Shown piece after piece: positions 10,567-21,200 of a stretch of DNA of 64,000 bases. The notes beneath the pieces are model-generated. The model worked only from the letters and a program-made list of their open reading frames with translations. It made no database searches and was not told the DNA's origin. Every line of letters begins with the position of its first letter. Position 1 is the stretch's first letter. The stretch lies in the NCBI RefSeq assembly GCF_963855985.1, contig NC_087104.1, positions 4,960,001 to 5,024,000 on the forward strand. The letters run 5' to 3'. This DNA is from Ostrinia nubilalis (Eukaryota > Arthropoda > Insecta > Lepidoptera > Crambidae). The position numbers were made by a program, and so were the translations under genes.

Positions 10567-10701
10567 GTAGCCAAGTCTCCAATTCCTTTGCCTAAGCAGT
10601 TGTATCCTCATGAATTAAAAAATGCAAGTTTGGAGCGCCCCTTGGTGTATCATCCACAACCTTTCTCATATCCTGGCTATCCAGTAATTTTGTACTTGTG
10701 A
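10567..10701 (+). CDS. Possible terminal exon, family unknown
   Basis: A 44-residue open stretch follows a good acceptor (tcaattttcag) in phase 0 and ends in TGA. It is proline-rich (PIPLPKQLYPHELKNASLER). It could be an alternative last exon of the eEF1E1-like gene, because that gene's first visible exon also ends in phase 0, or the end of another gene. No family was recognised. Confidence 0.3.
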   Translation, partial: VAKSPIPLPKQLYPHELKNASLERPLVYHPQPFSYPGYPVILYL

Positions 10702-11222
10702 GTTACGTTACTAGAATTTGTTGGTAAATAAACATTTTAATTTCTTGGAACTAGGTACTAAATATTATGCCTACAGCTCCAATAATTTAAATCTAAGGTA
10801 TTTGATAACTACATAGGATACCTATTCCTTGTAAATTTGATTCAATGAGATATTTTCCCAAGTCCTAAGATATCTTGTAAAACCGTAGGTGGTCGCATGA
10901 GACCGCGGTTATTAATGATTTCTTTTGTGTCTTGATTCGATGGGCTTTAAGCTGGGCTTGAAGGGCTACAGAGCCAATACAATAGATACGTGTCTCACTA
11001 TTGCCTACGTCTTAGTAGCAAAAGTACGGTTAGACAAATCCTACCGATAAATTAAAGGCAATTTTACGTTCAGACTTTATTCTGATTTGCATCGTAAACG
11101 CTAGTAACATACATACAAACTCTATAAAGCTATTTTTTAATATAAATAATGTTTCGTCAGTAATTAACAGTAGGTATTAGCATCCATTGTAACTCATGTC
11201 ATTTGTTTGAATGTGATTCAAG
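10702..11222. other. Spacer between convergent genes
   Basis: No supported gene, RNA or repeat was seen. Confidence 0.4.
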
Positions 11223-14200
11223 TTAAGTCCAGTTTTTCCCATTTGAGTTTGTTGTTTTCTGGTTGCTCGATTGAGTCTTGCTGGCGTCTGACTTCAGGCG
11301 ATCGGAAAAGCGTAGCATCAGACACCGTTCCAGTTTGTTGGAGTACGAACAACCGTTGTCTTCGGCCTCTGTAAGAGCAAACCAGTTGAAAAACTTATTA
11401 CTTACTAAAAAAAAGATCAAACTTTTTTCGCAGATTAAGTAGGACTTAGTATTAATAAACACTACATAATCAATATTCATTTAGTAGACCTACTAACTAG
11501 GTCTCATGGGTACCACCACTTAGTCTTTGGTAACACGTTTGTATTCCGACACGTGAGTTGAGTGGTCTTTAGAGACATAAAGTAGGGAGGATTTTTTATT
11601 ATTATTTTATATCTTGCTTACCAGTGCCGGATTTAACCCACTAACTAAGCAATTGCTTAGTTAGGACATACGTCTTGGAGGTAGATCAGGTGTGGATTGC
11701 TTTGGGCATCAAGTACCTACTTTAGTCTTAATATGGCACTGTTGCTTACCCGACTGTAGCTCCTGGAAACAAGCCCTTATCTGGTCCCGTAGAGCTGCCC
11801 GCGACTGCTGCGACGTCACTGACGACTGGACCTTATTCCACAATTCTGCCTCCCGCGGGATTCCCCTAGAATCCACCTGTTACCACCATACTTGTTAATT
11901 AGTAAAAAACTCACTCATTGAATTTTTTCAAGTAGGCTTTTAAAAATCACTTCTACACATCCCAGTAATTTACAACATACGCGTTTTTACATAATTTGAA
12001 AACATATTGATTAGAACTTAGCAAATGTAGGTTTAGGCTAATAACTTACCACTTGCAGATTAGCAAATATGCATTGGCTCAGACACTGTAAATAAAAATA
12101 TTTTTGCGATCAGCGGTTTTTCCAAAGCAAAATTAAATAAAGGACACAGTTGCTTGTCTTATTACGCAGTAAGTAGGTAAGTAAATTATTTAGACTGTGT
12201 CACAGTAGTAGAACATCCAGTGAAGGATGCTGCAGAGGCTGTGAACAGCAGTAGGTAGGCCTTATTAGGTAATATGGTCAAGGTGCCGCGGGTGCCTAAA
12301 AGATAAAGAAGACCCACCCTGCTGGAAAGTCGTATAAATGTCCAGATTTGGAAAATTATTTACGGACACAAATAGAAGCTTTCACCGGTAGGTAAGTAAA
12401 TATGGTAGGTAAATACAAAGCAGTACAACAAAGTATTTAACTTACGACGTGAAGTTACTTAGTTTCCTACCTAAGTAGCTGAAATCTATATCATTAGCTT
12501 TGGGTTTTATAATATAATAAAAAAATAATAAGAGGGATGACCAACACTGGTAGGTAGTAGTCATTACCGGATTTTGGTTGTCCATACCTATAGATTTCCA
12601 AAATACAAACGGATCTGCTGATAATGTTTATTTATTGTTCGTGACTTTTATTTTTTGAAATCACATGATCTCGTATTTAGGTATGATCTCATAATTTTTT
12701 GGGAAAAAAAGAAAACAAACCATTATTTAATGGCCATAATTATGGCAATATTACCCTTTTATAATAGCAGACCCACCTACTTTTTTAGTCTTTTTAGATA
12801 CCTACGATTTTTTTTGTTGAATTTTGATTTACTTAGGTAGCTTTAGGTTCGTTAGCTCCTGGGCAGGTTATAGTATACTTAGGAATTCCCACGGGAACGG
12901 GAATTAGCGGGAAAATCCTTTTGTATGAAAAATCTAAACCGCTTAAATTAGACGCTTGAAATTTGGCATGCAGGTACCTTAGTAAACTTAAAGCTTAGTT
13001 ACAACAGGATATTGCAAAATTCTCACAGGAACGGGAGTTAGCGGGAAAAAACATTTGTATGAAAAAATCTAAACCGCGTAAGATAGATGAAGGGGGTAAA
13101 ACGGGATCCACGCGTACGAAGTCGCAGGCGGCCGCTAGTAATAACTAATGATCTCCAAGATAACGCTGCAACGGGATGCTAAAAATGTAATATTACCTAT
13201 ACCTGCATTCAACTAATATCTAGTTAGTAGAAAAATAATGATAGCCTCACAATAACCCAACACTTGTATCTGTTTATCATTGGACACCTGTAATGTCAAG
13301 TGTCGATAACAAACATAACGTCCCGATAACCTTCCGACAAAAAACAGGAAGGCAATAATAAAAACAAAATTGGTGTAATAACCCAAACACAAATGTCATA
13401 TCAGACCATTTTCCAGCGCTTAAAAGCTTGTATAAATAGCAGAGATTCATCCGAAGACTTTACACATCGACTCTTCATCTCTGTGGAATCGTTGCTCCTG
13501 ACTTCAAAATATACAAAATGGCCGCCATGAAGACCGCCCTGATGCTGTTGCTCGTCGCCTTCGCCTTGATGTTAGTGACGGAGGCCGACGTCCGCGTCGA
13601 GCCCTGCGACCAGGTCTGCAGCCGCAACGACGCCGAGAAGGACCAGTGCTGCAGGGCCCATGGATACAGCGGATGGATCAGCTGCGATGGCGGGATGTAT
13701 TGTTTCTGACACCTTAAGCACCAGGCCACGCTCAATCAAACATTAATCCTAACGAAACATAGCTAACGAACAAGGCACCGTGTTGAGCATCAGCATCTTT
13801 CTTTGAAAATCTAACATAAGATTTATAGAGTAACACAAAACAAACTGCATGGACAATTTTAAAACTTATTCAAAACTGTACCTATATTTTATTTGTAAAA
13901 TTACATTTTGTCAATATTTTTTTTTGTTTTTCAATCGGCACAATAAAACTATCGAAAGGAAGGTAATGAAGTTATTGATATAAAGTTCTTATTTTAGTAT
14001 CACTTAATAATTTCAGTTGTTTATGTAGATAATAATTATGTCAGAGTAAAATATAAAGTCTATTTAAAATAACTCGGGTATGTTACTCTATAATTATGTA
14101 CACATTACAAGACATTGTGACACCTAGCGGCAAGCGGAATAGAGCAACAAAGAACTGAGCGGAACGAAGTCGCGGGCTCAGCTAGTTGGATTATAAAAGT

Positions 14201-17200
14201 ATACTCTATTCTTAATATAACACCACAAAAAATAATTTTCTTGAGTGAGATCAGGGCTTCCTGGTGGCCAGGAGAAGTCACCCCTGCCTGAAATTATTTT
14301 TTGTGGGATGTCTCTTACCATCTAAATCAGCGGTTCCCAAACTTATTTTGTCTACTGCCCACTTTGAGAATAAATTCTTTTTAGCGCCCCCATTTGTAGT
14401 CGAGTGTCGAGTGCTCAGTCGGTGTCTAAGGCCTCAGCCTCGAATTTAGCGGGAAGCGGCGCGGGAGCGGCGGCGGCGCGGGAGCGGCGGCGGCGCGGAA
14501 GCGGGGCGGGCAACGCAGACCCGTTCTCGAAACAAGCGGGCAGCTCGCGCGGCGCTTTAGCCACATAGCGGCGAAGTGATGTGTTCGGAGTTGTGTTGTC
14601 GAGATATTTGTTTTTATTCGCAAACGAAATGTCTGAACAACGGCGACAATTTTATTTCGATTCAAATTTATTCCTAACGCTCGATTTATTGTGGGTAAAA
14701 GAAGGAGTGCGCTGCCCGCTCCCGCGCCGCTGCCCGCTCGTTGCCCGCTCCCGCGCCGCTGTTTTCGAGAACCGGTCTATTTGATTTTACGCATAAGATT
14801 CTGCCGCTCCCGCGCCGCCGCCGCTCCCGCGCCGCTGCCCGCTAAACTCGAGGCTGAGGCCTAAGAGTCCTCCTAGTAGATGACGCCTCCCAAGCCTCTA
14901 CACAACGTCCCGATTTTTTTTCTGGGTCTCTTACCGCCCCCCTTTAAGCCTGCAGCGCCCACAAGGGGGCGTTATCGCCCACTGTGGGAAATACTGATCT
15001 AAATGCTCTCAGTTGAAGTGTGACACGTAGCCCCATCTTGATGAAACCAAGTGCTCCGGTCATAACCTTGCGAATCTTGCAACTTTGAAATCAAAAAGCT
15101 TTTCATATAATAATAGTAAAGCGCTCTCAAAAATTAATCATCCTTTCAATGCAACAAACCAATTAAGCAGTGGTGAAATCTCACTGCCTCTAAGAAGCGC
15201 TAATCTCATTCCAGCAGACTTCTTTTTGTGGGGTTACCTTATGAGCAGAGTATACTCTCTATAATCCAAAAACTCTGCAGCATTCATCCATCCTGAATCC
15301 ATTTTGAGGTAACTCTAACGAAAGTTTTCCAAAATTTTGATGTATGTTGACCGAATGTTGTAAACGTCAAGGGAATCACATGTACGATAAAATTTATAAA
15401 AGATAGTAAATTTTAAAATAAATTGCACTCCTTTAAATTGCAATAGTACAAAAATGTACAGTTTTCGTTTCCTTGAATTTTCAAAAGTGAATTTTCTTCT
15501 AGGCCACCCTGTAAAACAATATACATACATGAAGTTGTGGAGAGATGGTGCTCCTGCTAGGCTCCGAAGATCCTGTGTTACGAGTTTTTTATTTTATTTT
15601 TATTGAAACGCAATTGGAATTTATTTTAAAATTCATGAAAGTAATTAAGTATATATTACAGTGCGTTTATTAATCATTTATTTATATATGGATTGTGTAT
15701 ACGTATAATTATAATTTTTTTTCCTGTAAAAATATATCTTAATTTGCCGCCCCTCTAAATCTGCCGTCCTAGGCACCGGCCTACTTGGACTATTGGTAAA
15801 TCCGCCACTGGAAATCGGGCATTAGACTCCCCGCAGACTTCAGAGTTTTAGTCGGCCGATAGTTGTGCCCGATTCTAATTTGTATGAAGAATCGGCCGAT
15901 AAGTACCAATGTGCGCACTTTCATATAATGTCCATCCATACTGATACTGATTAACAGCCTGACCCAACTATGGCTCTACAAAAAGTTTGTAGTCTGCGGT
16001 TAGGCTTACTTGATCAGTATCCGGTTTGTTCAATAGAGGTTCGCTGCGTTTCGTCCTGTTTTCATTGTAGCTGCTGTTATAGTCCCTTCCTGCTGGTCTG
16101 GGCAACGTCGAAAGGAACTTTTCGCCCTCACTACCTGCACCGTACCCCCCGTAGTCATAGTCGGTAGCATTCAAAACGTACATTTGGTCTCTTAGATCTG
16201 TTATGTTTCGTCTTTCATGAGCATACAGGTTCTGTCCATTGCTGCCGTTGTCTATTCGTGGGTAGTCTTCGGATCTGCGCTGACGCTGGTTAGCTGCTGA
16301 AGAATAAAATAGTTCTAACTAAATATGTAGGTAGGTATTAGTAGGTAGATAAACTGTTTGTGTGACGACATGTTGTATTAGTTAGGCTGTTTGGAATTTG
16401 GTTGTGTCTATGTTCTAACGGGTTTCTGTTGTAAGTTCCATAAAGTACGATTCCCATCGTCAATATGGCAATTTTTTAAGGTATTCCTAAGAGCTCTTGC
16501 ACCTCAGGTGGTGACTCACCTGTCGACACCACAACCACAACGAACGCAGTGAACTTAGTTTCTCTCTAATGCCAGTAAAAAACTTACCCATTAAGTATGC
16601 CGATTGCGTTGTTTTATTCTAACACACCTACGAAGTAGAGTATCCTCATTCGTCGTTATAAACAAAGGGTACTTATCTATTTTTTTATCCAAGTCAAAGA
16701 CCTCACATTCTGCGGTTTGAGGATAAAACGAGTAAGTAACGACCTAGCGGTCATACCTAGTAGGTACTTTTAGGCTAAGGTGAAGGTGAACCATCCCAAA
16801 CACGGTGTTATTTTCTCGTATAGTTCACAGCGCATTAGAATAATATATTTTTGTTGAAAAATTGCATCTTTTACAAATTAAAGAAAGTGTTTACCTTTCC
16901 TAAAGCGACGACGCTATTCGCTGTCAAATCAAATTACAAATCGTAAGATGTTGACACCTATGTCATGATTTTGCTAACGCCCTAGTAGTAGGTATCCCAA
17001 GACAGCGGTGCACGCCCAACGCCGTAGGGACATTATATTAACCACGAAACATTACCCTCTATCCTACTGGCTTGAGATTGGATCCTACAACATATAAACT
17101 CTCACTTACCATCGTTGGCAACATCACCAGGCACAGCGCACGCTTTCATAGCCGTCGCTACATCCTCCTCCAGAAGTTTGATGTTGCCCTCGCCTGAGCA

Positions 17201-17248
17201 TCGGACCAATGCTGGCACCAGCGACAGTATGACCACAGCAATGCACAT
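11223..17248 (-). CDS. Odorant-binding protein with a long Cys1-Cys2 loop (Obp59a-like)
   Basis: Five exons join in phase: 17110-17248, 16010-16296, 12050-12085, 11750-11876 and 11223-11368, giving 244 residues. Residues 1-22 are a signal peptide ([19 protein letters not shown]). The six OBP cysteines are present: C1 in MKACAVPG, C2 and C3 in CLSQC (spacing 3), C4 in IRACFQEL after 42 residues, and C5 and C6 in the stretch [12 protein letters not shown] (spacing 8). C1 and C2 are separated by about 100 residues, rich in charged and Tyr/Gly residues, instead of the usual 25-30. As I recall, the conserved insect Obp59a subgroup has such an insertion. OBPs are secreted into sensillum lymph and carry odorants or other small hydrophobic ligands. 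The 36-nt third exon encodes C2-C3 alone. The second exon has a CAGCAG acceptor that could drop one residue. Confidence 0.85.
11625..11670 (+). repeat. Transposon end with CAGTGCCGGATTTAACC terminus
   Basis: This terminus matches, inverted, the end at 15,797-15,812 (gtaaatccgccactgg). Flanking 8-mers do not match, so the two are probably separate fragments of one DNA-transposon family. Confidence 0.35.
12870..13140 (+). repeat. Internally duplicated repeat in the OBP intron
   Basis: A block of about 60 bp containing 'cgggaacgggaattagcggg' appears twice (about 12,889 and 13,022) and ends in the 'gtcgcaggcggccgctagt' tail common to lepidopteran dispersed repeats. The rest of 12,086-13,430 shows nothing else. 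Confidence 0.5.
13431..13437 (+). promoter_or_regulatory. TATA box of the cysteine-rich peptide gene
   Basis: TATAAAT lies 87 bp upstream of the ATG. The start site is expected near 13,460-13,465, giving a leader of about 55 nt. Confidence 0.6.
13518..13709 (+). CDS. Small secreted cysteine-rich peptide, nested in the OBP intron
   Basis: One exon encodes 63 residues. Residues 1-23 form a signal peptide ([20 protein letters not shown] then TEA). The mature part, about 40 residues, has six cysteines in the order C-x3-C-x9-CC-x10-C-x5-C and ends YCF. The CC pair and compact spacing suggest a disulfide-knotted defence-type peptide, as in many small insect immune or venom-like peptides. No exact family is claimed. 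It has its own TATA box, a good start context (aaaATGg) and an AATAAA signal at 13942. It lies on the strand opposite to the OBP gene, inside the OBP intron 12086-16009. Codons are GC-rich compared with the surroundings. Confidence 0.8.
   Translation: MAAMKTALMLLLVAFALMLVTEADVRVEPCDQVCSRNDAEKDQCCRAHGYSGWISCDGGMYCF
13942..13947 (+). terminator. Poly(A) signal of the cysteine-rich peptide gene
   Basis: AATAAA lies 233 nt after the stop codon and is the first canonical signal downstream. Confidence 0.5.
14223..14306. repeat. Small hairpin repeat
   Basis: ccacaaaaaataattttc at 14223 pairs with gaaattattttttgtgg ending at 14306. A second inner hairpin (cttcctgg/ccaggag) sits between them. Confidence 0.6.
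14328..14996. mobile_element. Non-autonomous hAT element interrupted by a Harbinger element
   Basis: Termini CAGCGGTTCCCA and (inverted) CAGTATTTCCCA are flanked by a perfect 8-bp duplication, ATCTAAAT, at 14320-14327 and 14997-15004. An 8-bp duplication with CAG...CTG ends is diagnostic of hAT. Without the inner insert the element is about 235 bp and codes for nothing. Confidence 0.85.
14430..14861. mobile_element. PIF/Harbinger-type MITE inserted in the hAT element
   Basis: Terminal repeats GGCCTCAGCCTCGA...TTTAGCGGG are flanked by the 3-bp duplication TAA (14427-14429 and 14862-14864), as PIF/Harbinger transposases make. Both arms carry runs of GCGGC/GCGCGGGAGC and are very GC-rich, with an AT-rich centre. 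The open frames inside are too short to be a transposase. Confidence 0.8.
15000..15270. pseudogene. Rearranged remnant of a mariner-type transposase
   Basis: On the minus strand near 15,010-15,050 the motif [12 protein letters not shown] can be read; on the plus strand near 15,200-15,260, [16 protein letters not shown]. Both belong to the catalytic half of mariner/Tc1-type transposases, where they lie on the same strand. The two pieces are therefore inverted relative to each other and the gene is dead. Confidence 0.55.
15300..15967. other. Repeat-derived AT-rich sequence in the OBP intron
   Basis: No gene. A partial transposon end (ggccaccctgta) lies at 15,500-15,515 and a CAGTGGCGGATTTAC-type end at 15,797-15,812. 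Confidence 0.4.
16297..17109 (-). other. First intron of the OBP gene
   Basis: Donor G|GTAAGT at 17109 and acceptor cttcag at 16297-16302. No repeat or RNA gene was recognised inside. Confidence 0.6.
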
Positions 17249-17253
17249 GTCGC

Positions 17254-17290
17254 ACTGACCGAAGAGTTTATGTTCCCACCAGCCTATATA
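17254..17290 (-). promoter_or_regulatory. TATA box and initiator of the OBP gene
   Basis: TATATA at 17290-17285 and an arthropod TCAGT initiator at 17258-17254. From the first T of the TATA box to the initiator A is 34 nt, the same spacing as in three other genes of the window. The start ATG would follow only about 8 nt after the start site, which is unusually short. Confidence 0.5.
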
Positions 17291-17390
17291 AATGGCATTT
17301 GCACAGGAAACTATCATATTACGGGTGACAGATGATGGACAGCAAGGTTGTGGTATGCATTGGATGCAATCCCAAAGGTATAACGATTCT

Positions 17391-18000
17391 TGTGGTGGAT
17401 TGCAGTGGACTGTATGCGTTTGTGTGTGTTCGAGAGCGCTGACCGGACGATGATGACTGCCGTTGAGAGCTTGCCCTTACTATGTCAGGCGTAGTAGGTG
17501 CTACTTGCAGGAATAAAACCACTATTTCACTTGCTGAGACTTCTCGCGTTTATTATTCGCTTCCTTTTCTCAGTTCTTGCTTCTTCAGATCACTTGTTGC
17601 TTGGAGCACTTGTTCTCTGAACTGAACACAACATCACATCAAATAAACTTAACTCCCGGAGCGCCTCGCTCCGTATTTATAGGGCCCCGGGCTATATCCA
17701 TCCCTTTCTCTCCCGATATTCCTGTCTCTGTCTCTCATGTTCTGGACCATAGTTCTGGAATGTTCGAAGCGAGAGGTCCGATGTTGCCGTCCCGTTTCTT
17801 TTTCTCTCGAATATTCCAGAAGTGTGTGGAAGAGTATTTGATGTGCAAGCGAGATGAGAGATAATGTGAGAAAGAGATGGAATGTTATTTATACCTAATC
17901 GACTCTAATTGATTTATTTTACAACATTTTCTGACTGTTAATGTTGCTAATCGATTCTAATTAATAAGTTAGCGTATTTTCTCGGTTGACGTCGCTAACA
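17391..18000 (-). repeat. 3' LTR of the first BEL/Pao element
   Basis: On the minus strand it runs TGTTAGCGACGTC...CACCACA. It has a TATAAATA box at 17681-17674 and an AATAAA signal near 17,545. Confidence 0.85.
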
Positions 18001-18206
18001 ATCTCCCCCGCAGTGCGAAGCACTCCCTCTTCTGGATGCGACGTCTTGGTAGGAACCAGAACTGCCACTCGTCGCTTCGGTCGCCGTAGCACTCCTCCGG
18101 GTGTTCGCACGTCGAGGACTCGTACTCTTCCGTCCGGACCAGGGTATACCCGCTGTACTCTCCTTCGTGGCCAAGAGTTTCTTGGTGGCGTTGCGTCGAA
18201 TCTCAA
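17961..18206 (-). pseudogene. Remnant of the C-terminal DUF5641 domain of the BEL polyprotein
   Basis: In a frame different from gag-protease, RVQRVYPGPDGRVRVLDVR and a TPGGVLRRPKRRVAVL stretch match the very end of BEL/Pao polyproteins. Its presence next to the protease shows that the central pol region was deleted rather than truncated from one end. Confidence 0.8.
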
Positions 18207-21200
18207 GGCGACGTTGCCGACTTAAGGGTCTTCTGTCTCCCGTCCGGCTATCTTCCTTGGCATCAAAGTTGGCAGGTACTCTTTTAGCCATCTTTGCCAG
18301 AAGCGCTGCGTTGTCCTCCAGTTTGCCTTCCCGATGAGGTAGCAGTTGAGTCCAATCGGAGAATCTCTTCGGGTCCGGAGTGACTTCTGGTGTTACCTTT
18401 AATGTGGCAACAACTTGAGAATTCTTCTCCTCTCCGGTGTATTCATCCTTCATCTCGAAGCGATCTTTCTTCAAAGTCTTCAACGCTGGATCTTTTTCCA
18501 ACTTCCTCTTGATGAGACGCTGATGTGCCTGATGCCCTCTGCTGGTCTTCTTCAGGACATTGCGAGCCCGTTTGTCGGCGTCGTTGCATGGCCGACGTGG
18601 TTCCACTCCGATGTCCTCTTTCTCGAAGTGTTGGTGAACCAAGGCTTCCGTTCCATCTTCCACTAATCTGCTGTGGTGCACTAACTTCACTGGATCACTT
18701 CTTCCAGTGTTGCATCCATGCAGAACCCATCCAAGGCTGGTCAAAGAGGCAACTGGTTCGGAGGCCTTCCCTCTGCGTAGTCTCCGTGTGACTATCAGCC
18801 CCCAATTGTCTTGCCCAATCAGAAGTCTAGGTACTTCTTTGTCGTAGACCAGCTTCTTCTTAATTTTCTTCAGGTGTTTCCAGTTCTGAAGCATTCCTTC
18901 TTCGACACCTTGCTTCGTCAGCTTCAAGTTGTCGATAGTTCTCGCTTCTATGTTGAGTTTATTTCTACAATGGACCCCCTTGATCTTCATGTTGATCCTC
19001 TGGGAGTTGCTCTTCACCATTCCGTTCCCCCCGACCATCTCGATGGTGATAGCTTCCGGCTTCCCTTGCGCCCCAATCTTCTTCGCCACTGATGAGTCCA
19101 GCAGCGTGACGGTGGACCCCTCGTCCAGGAGCGCGAGCACTCTTGCTGTCCCCTTGGGCCCGTAGAGGTTTACCGGCGTCATTTTGATGTAGGTCCTTCT
19201 GCAGCTTGTGGCGTGCACTGACGACACAACTCCTTCAGCGGGCTTCTCTTGAGTCTTCGTTGCTGCGGACTTCTCCGAGTGAAGACTGGTGTGATGCCAC
19301 CTCATGCACTTCTTGCACGGCTGTGCCCGGCATGTGTTCCTAGCGTGCTTGAAGCGCAGGCATTTGAAACACATTCTTGCCTTCTTTGCCATTTCCCATT
19401 TCCCGTCTACACTGGATTCCCTGAACCTCTTGCACTCGTACAGCCAGTGATCTTCTCGGCATTCTGGGCACTTCTTCTCGTCGGTATTCTGATCTTCGTA
19501 GTATTCCTCCGCTTGTGGGACGTGGTGGATCGGCCTCTTGAACGTGTTCCTCTTCTGGTCCCAGGACACTTCTGGGGGAGCGTAATCACTGTTAATATCT
19601 GCTTCAACTTCCATGAAGTCGTACATGAGATCGAGCGCTGGTTTTCCCTCTGCCCGGCGCTCACGTTGGTACATCAGCCACCGAGACTTCATTGTCGGCG
19701 GCATCTTCTCAATAAGACACTCCACGGCCCCTGGTGCACACAAATATTCCATTTTGCCGAGTGCCCTGATAGTGGCTACGGCATTGCGGACTCGGCTGGC
19801 AAACATGCAGATCTCCCCTGATGACTCGTTGACCCTTGGCAGCCTTTCCATCTTCTTCAACTCCGCCAGGGCTATTGCTCCAGGTCTGCCGAACCGGACC
19901 TCCAGGCTCTTCATCAGCTCTTCCGGATCCTCGGCGGTGAACAGGAGGCTCTTGACTGCCTCCCTTGCGTGCCCTTGGAGACACCTTCGTAGTCGCGCCA
20001 AATTCTGTGCCGGCGTGAAGGAGCGCGCGGTGTCTTCATACGACCTTCTGAACGCGAGCCATTCTTCACATGCGCCGTTGAAACTTGGGAGGTCGACCAG
20101 TTGCATTGTGAGGCCACCTTCTGCCCTCTGTGACAGCTTGGTGATGGCCATAGCCAATTCTTGAATATCGGTCCTCCCTTCCGAAGGTAGTGGCTGCGGC
20201 GGCGGCAACACTTGCGGCGGCGGCGGCGGCAACACTTGCGGCTGCGGCGGCGGCAACACTTGCGGCTGCGGCAGCGGTAGCGGCGGCAACGGAGGCAACA
20301 CTTGCGGCGGCGGTGGCGGCAACACTTGCGGCTGCGGCGGCGGCAACACTTGCGGCTGCGGCAGCGGTAGCGGCGGCAACGGAGGCAACACTTGCGGCGG
20401 CGGTGGCGGCAACACTTGCGGCTGCGGCGGCGGCAACACTTGCGGCTGCGGCAGCGGTAGCGGCGGCAACGGAGGCAACACTTGCGGCGGCGGTGGCGGC
20501 AACACTTGCGGCAGCGGCGGTAGAACATGCGGTGGCGGCGGCAGCGGCGCGGCGGTTGGCGACGGCGGTAGCGGCTGTGGTTTCGGCGGTACCCTCTCGG
20601 CGATGATGCTCGAGTGGTTCGACCAATCTTCGATCTGCATTTGCCTGTATTGCACTTCTTCTGGATCCTCTTCCACGTCGGAATCCAATTGGGCCAACTC
20701 CAATTCCGCTTTGGCAACTTCCAGTTCCTGGCGGGCCACTCTTAATTTGGCCTCTAATTCTGCCCTTCTTCTTGATGAGCGGACGGAGCGCGTGTCTTGA
20801 TTCACTCGTGACAGTCGCGGCGTTTGTTCATGCACTTGCAGCGTGGGTGGCGCGTACTGTCCTTCAACAGTCGGCACGGTGGTCACCGTAGTCGCGGGAG
20901 TCGCGGCGGCGGCGTTGGCGGCGGCGACGGAGGCGGCGGCAACATTGGCCGCGGTGGGCGTGGAGGCGGCGGCGGCGGCTGCTGCGGCGGCGGCGGCACG
21001 TCTCTTCTCTGCTTCCGCGATACGGGCCCTTAGTGCTTCGTGTGGCTTCGTGACGTCGGCGGTTATCTCCTCTGTGTAGGAGTGCGGTGCTGGTTCCCCT
21101 CTTCCCAAATGCACGCCGGGCTCTCCCATAACCCGGGTGCTAACAGCCGGCGCGACGTGGTCCCTGGCGATGCGTGGTGAGGACGCGCCCCCGGCGGGAT

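Noticed and set aside
15968..16009. Continuation of the second OBP exon to a stop codon
   Set aside because: A strong GTAAGC donor at 16009 joins in phase to the exon with cysteines 2 and 3; the continuation has no OBP features.
17254..17317. Longer N-terminus of the OBP from an upstream ATG
   Set aside because: That part contains the TATA box and initiator, and the downstream ATG alone gives a clean signal peptide.
20066..20626. Long alanine-rich and arginine/cysteine-rich frames on both strands
   Set aside because: They are shifted readings of the GC-rich repeats that encode the proline-rich part of BEL Gag.
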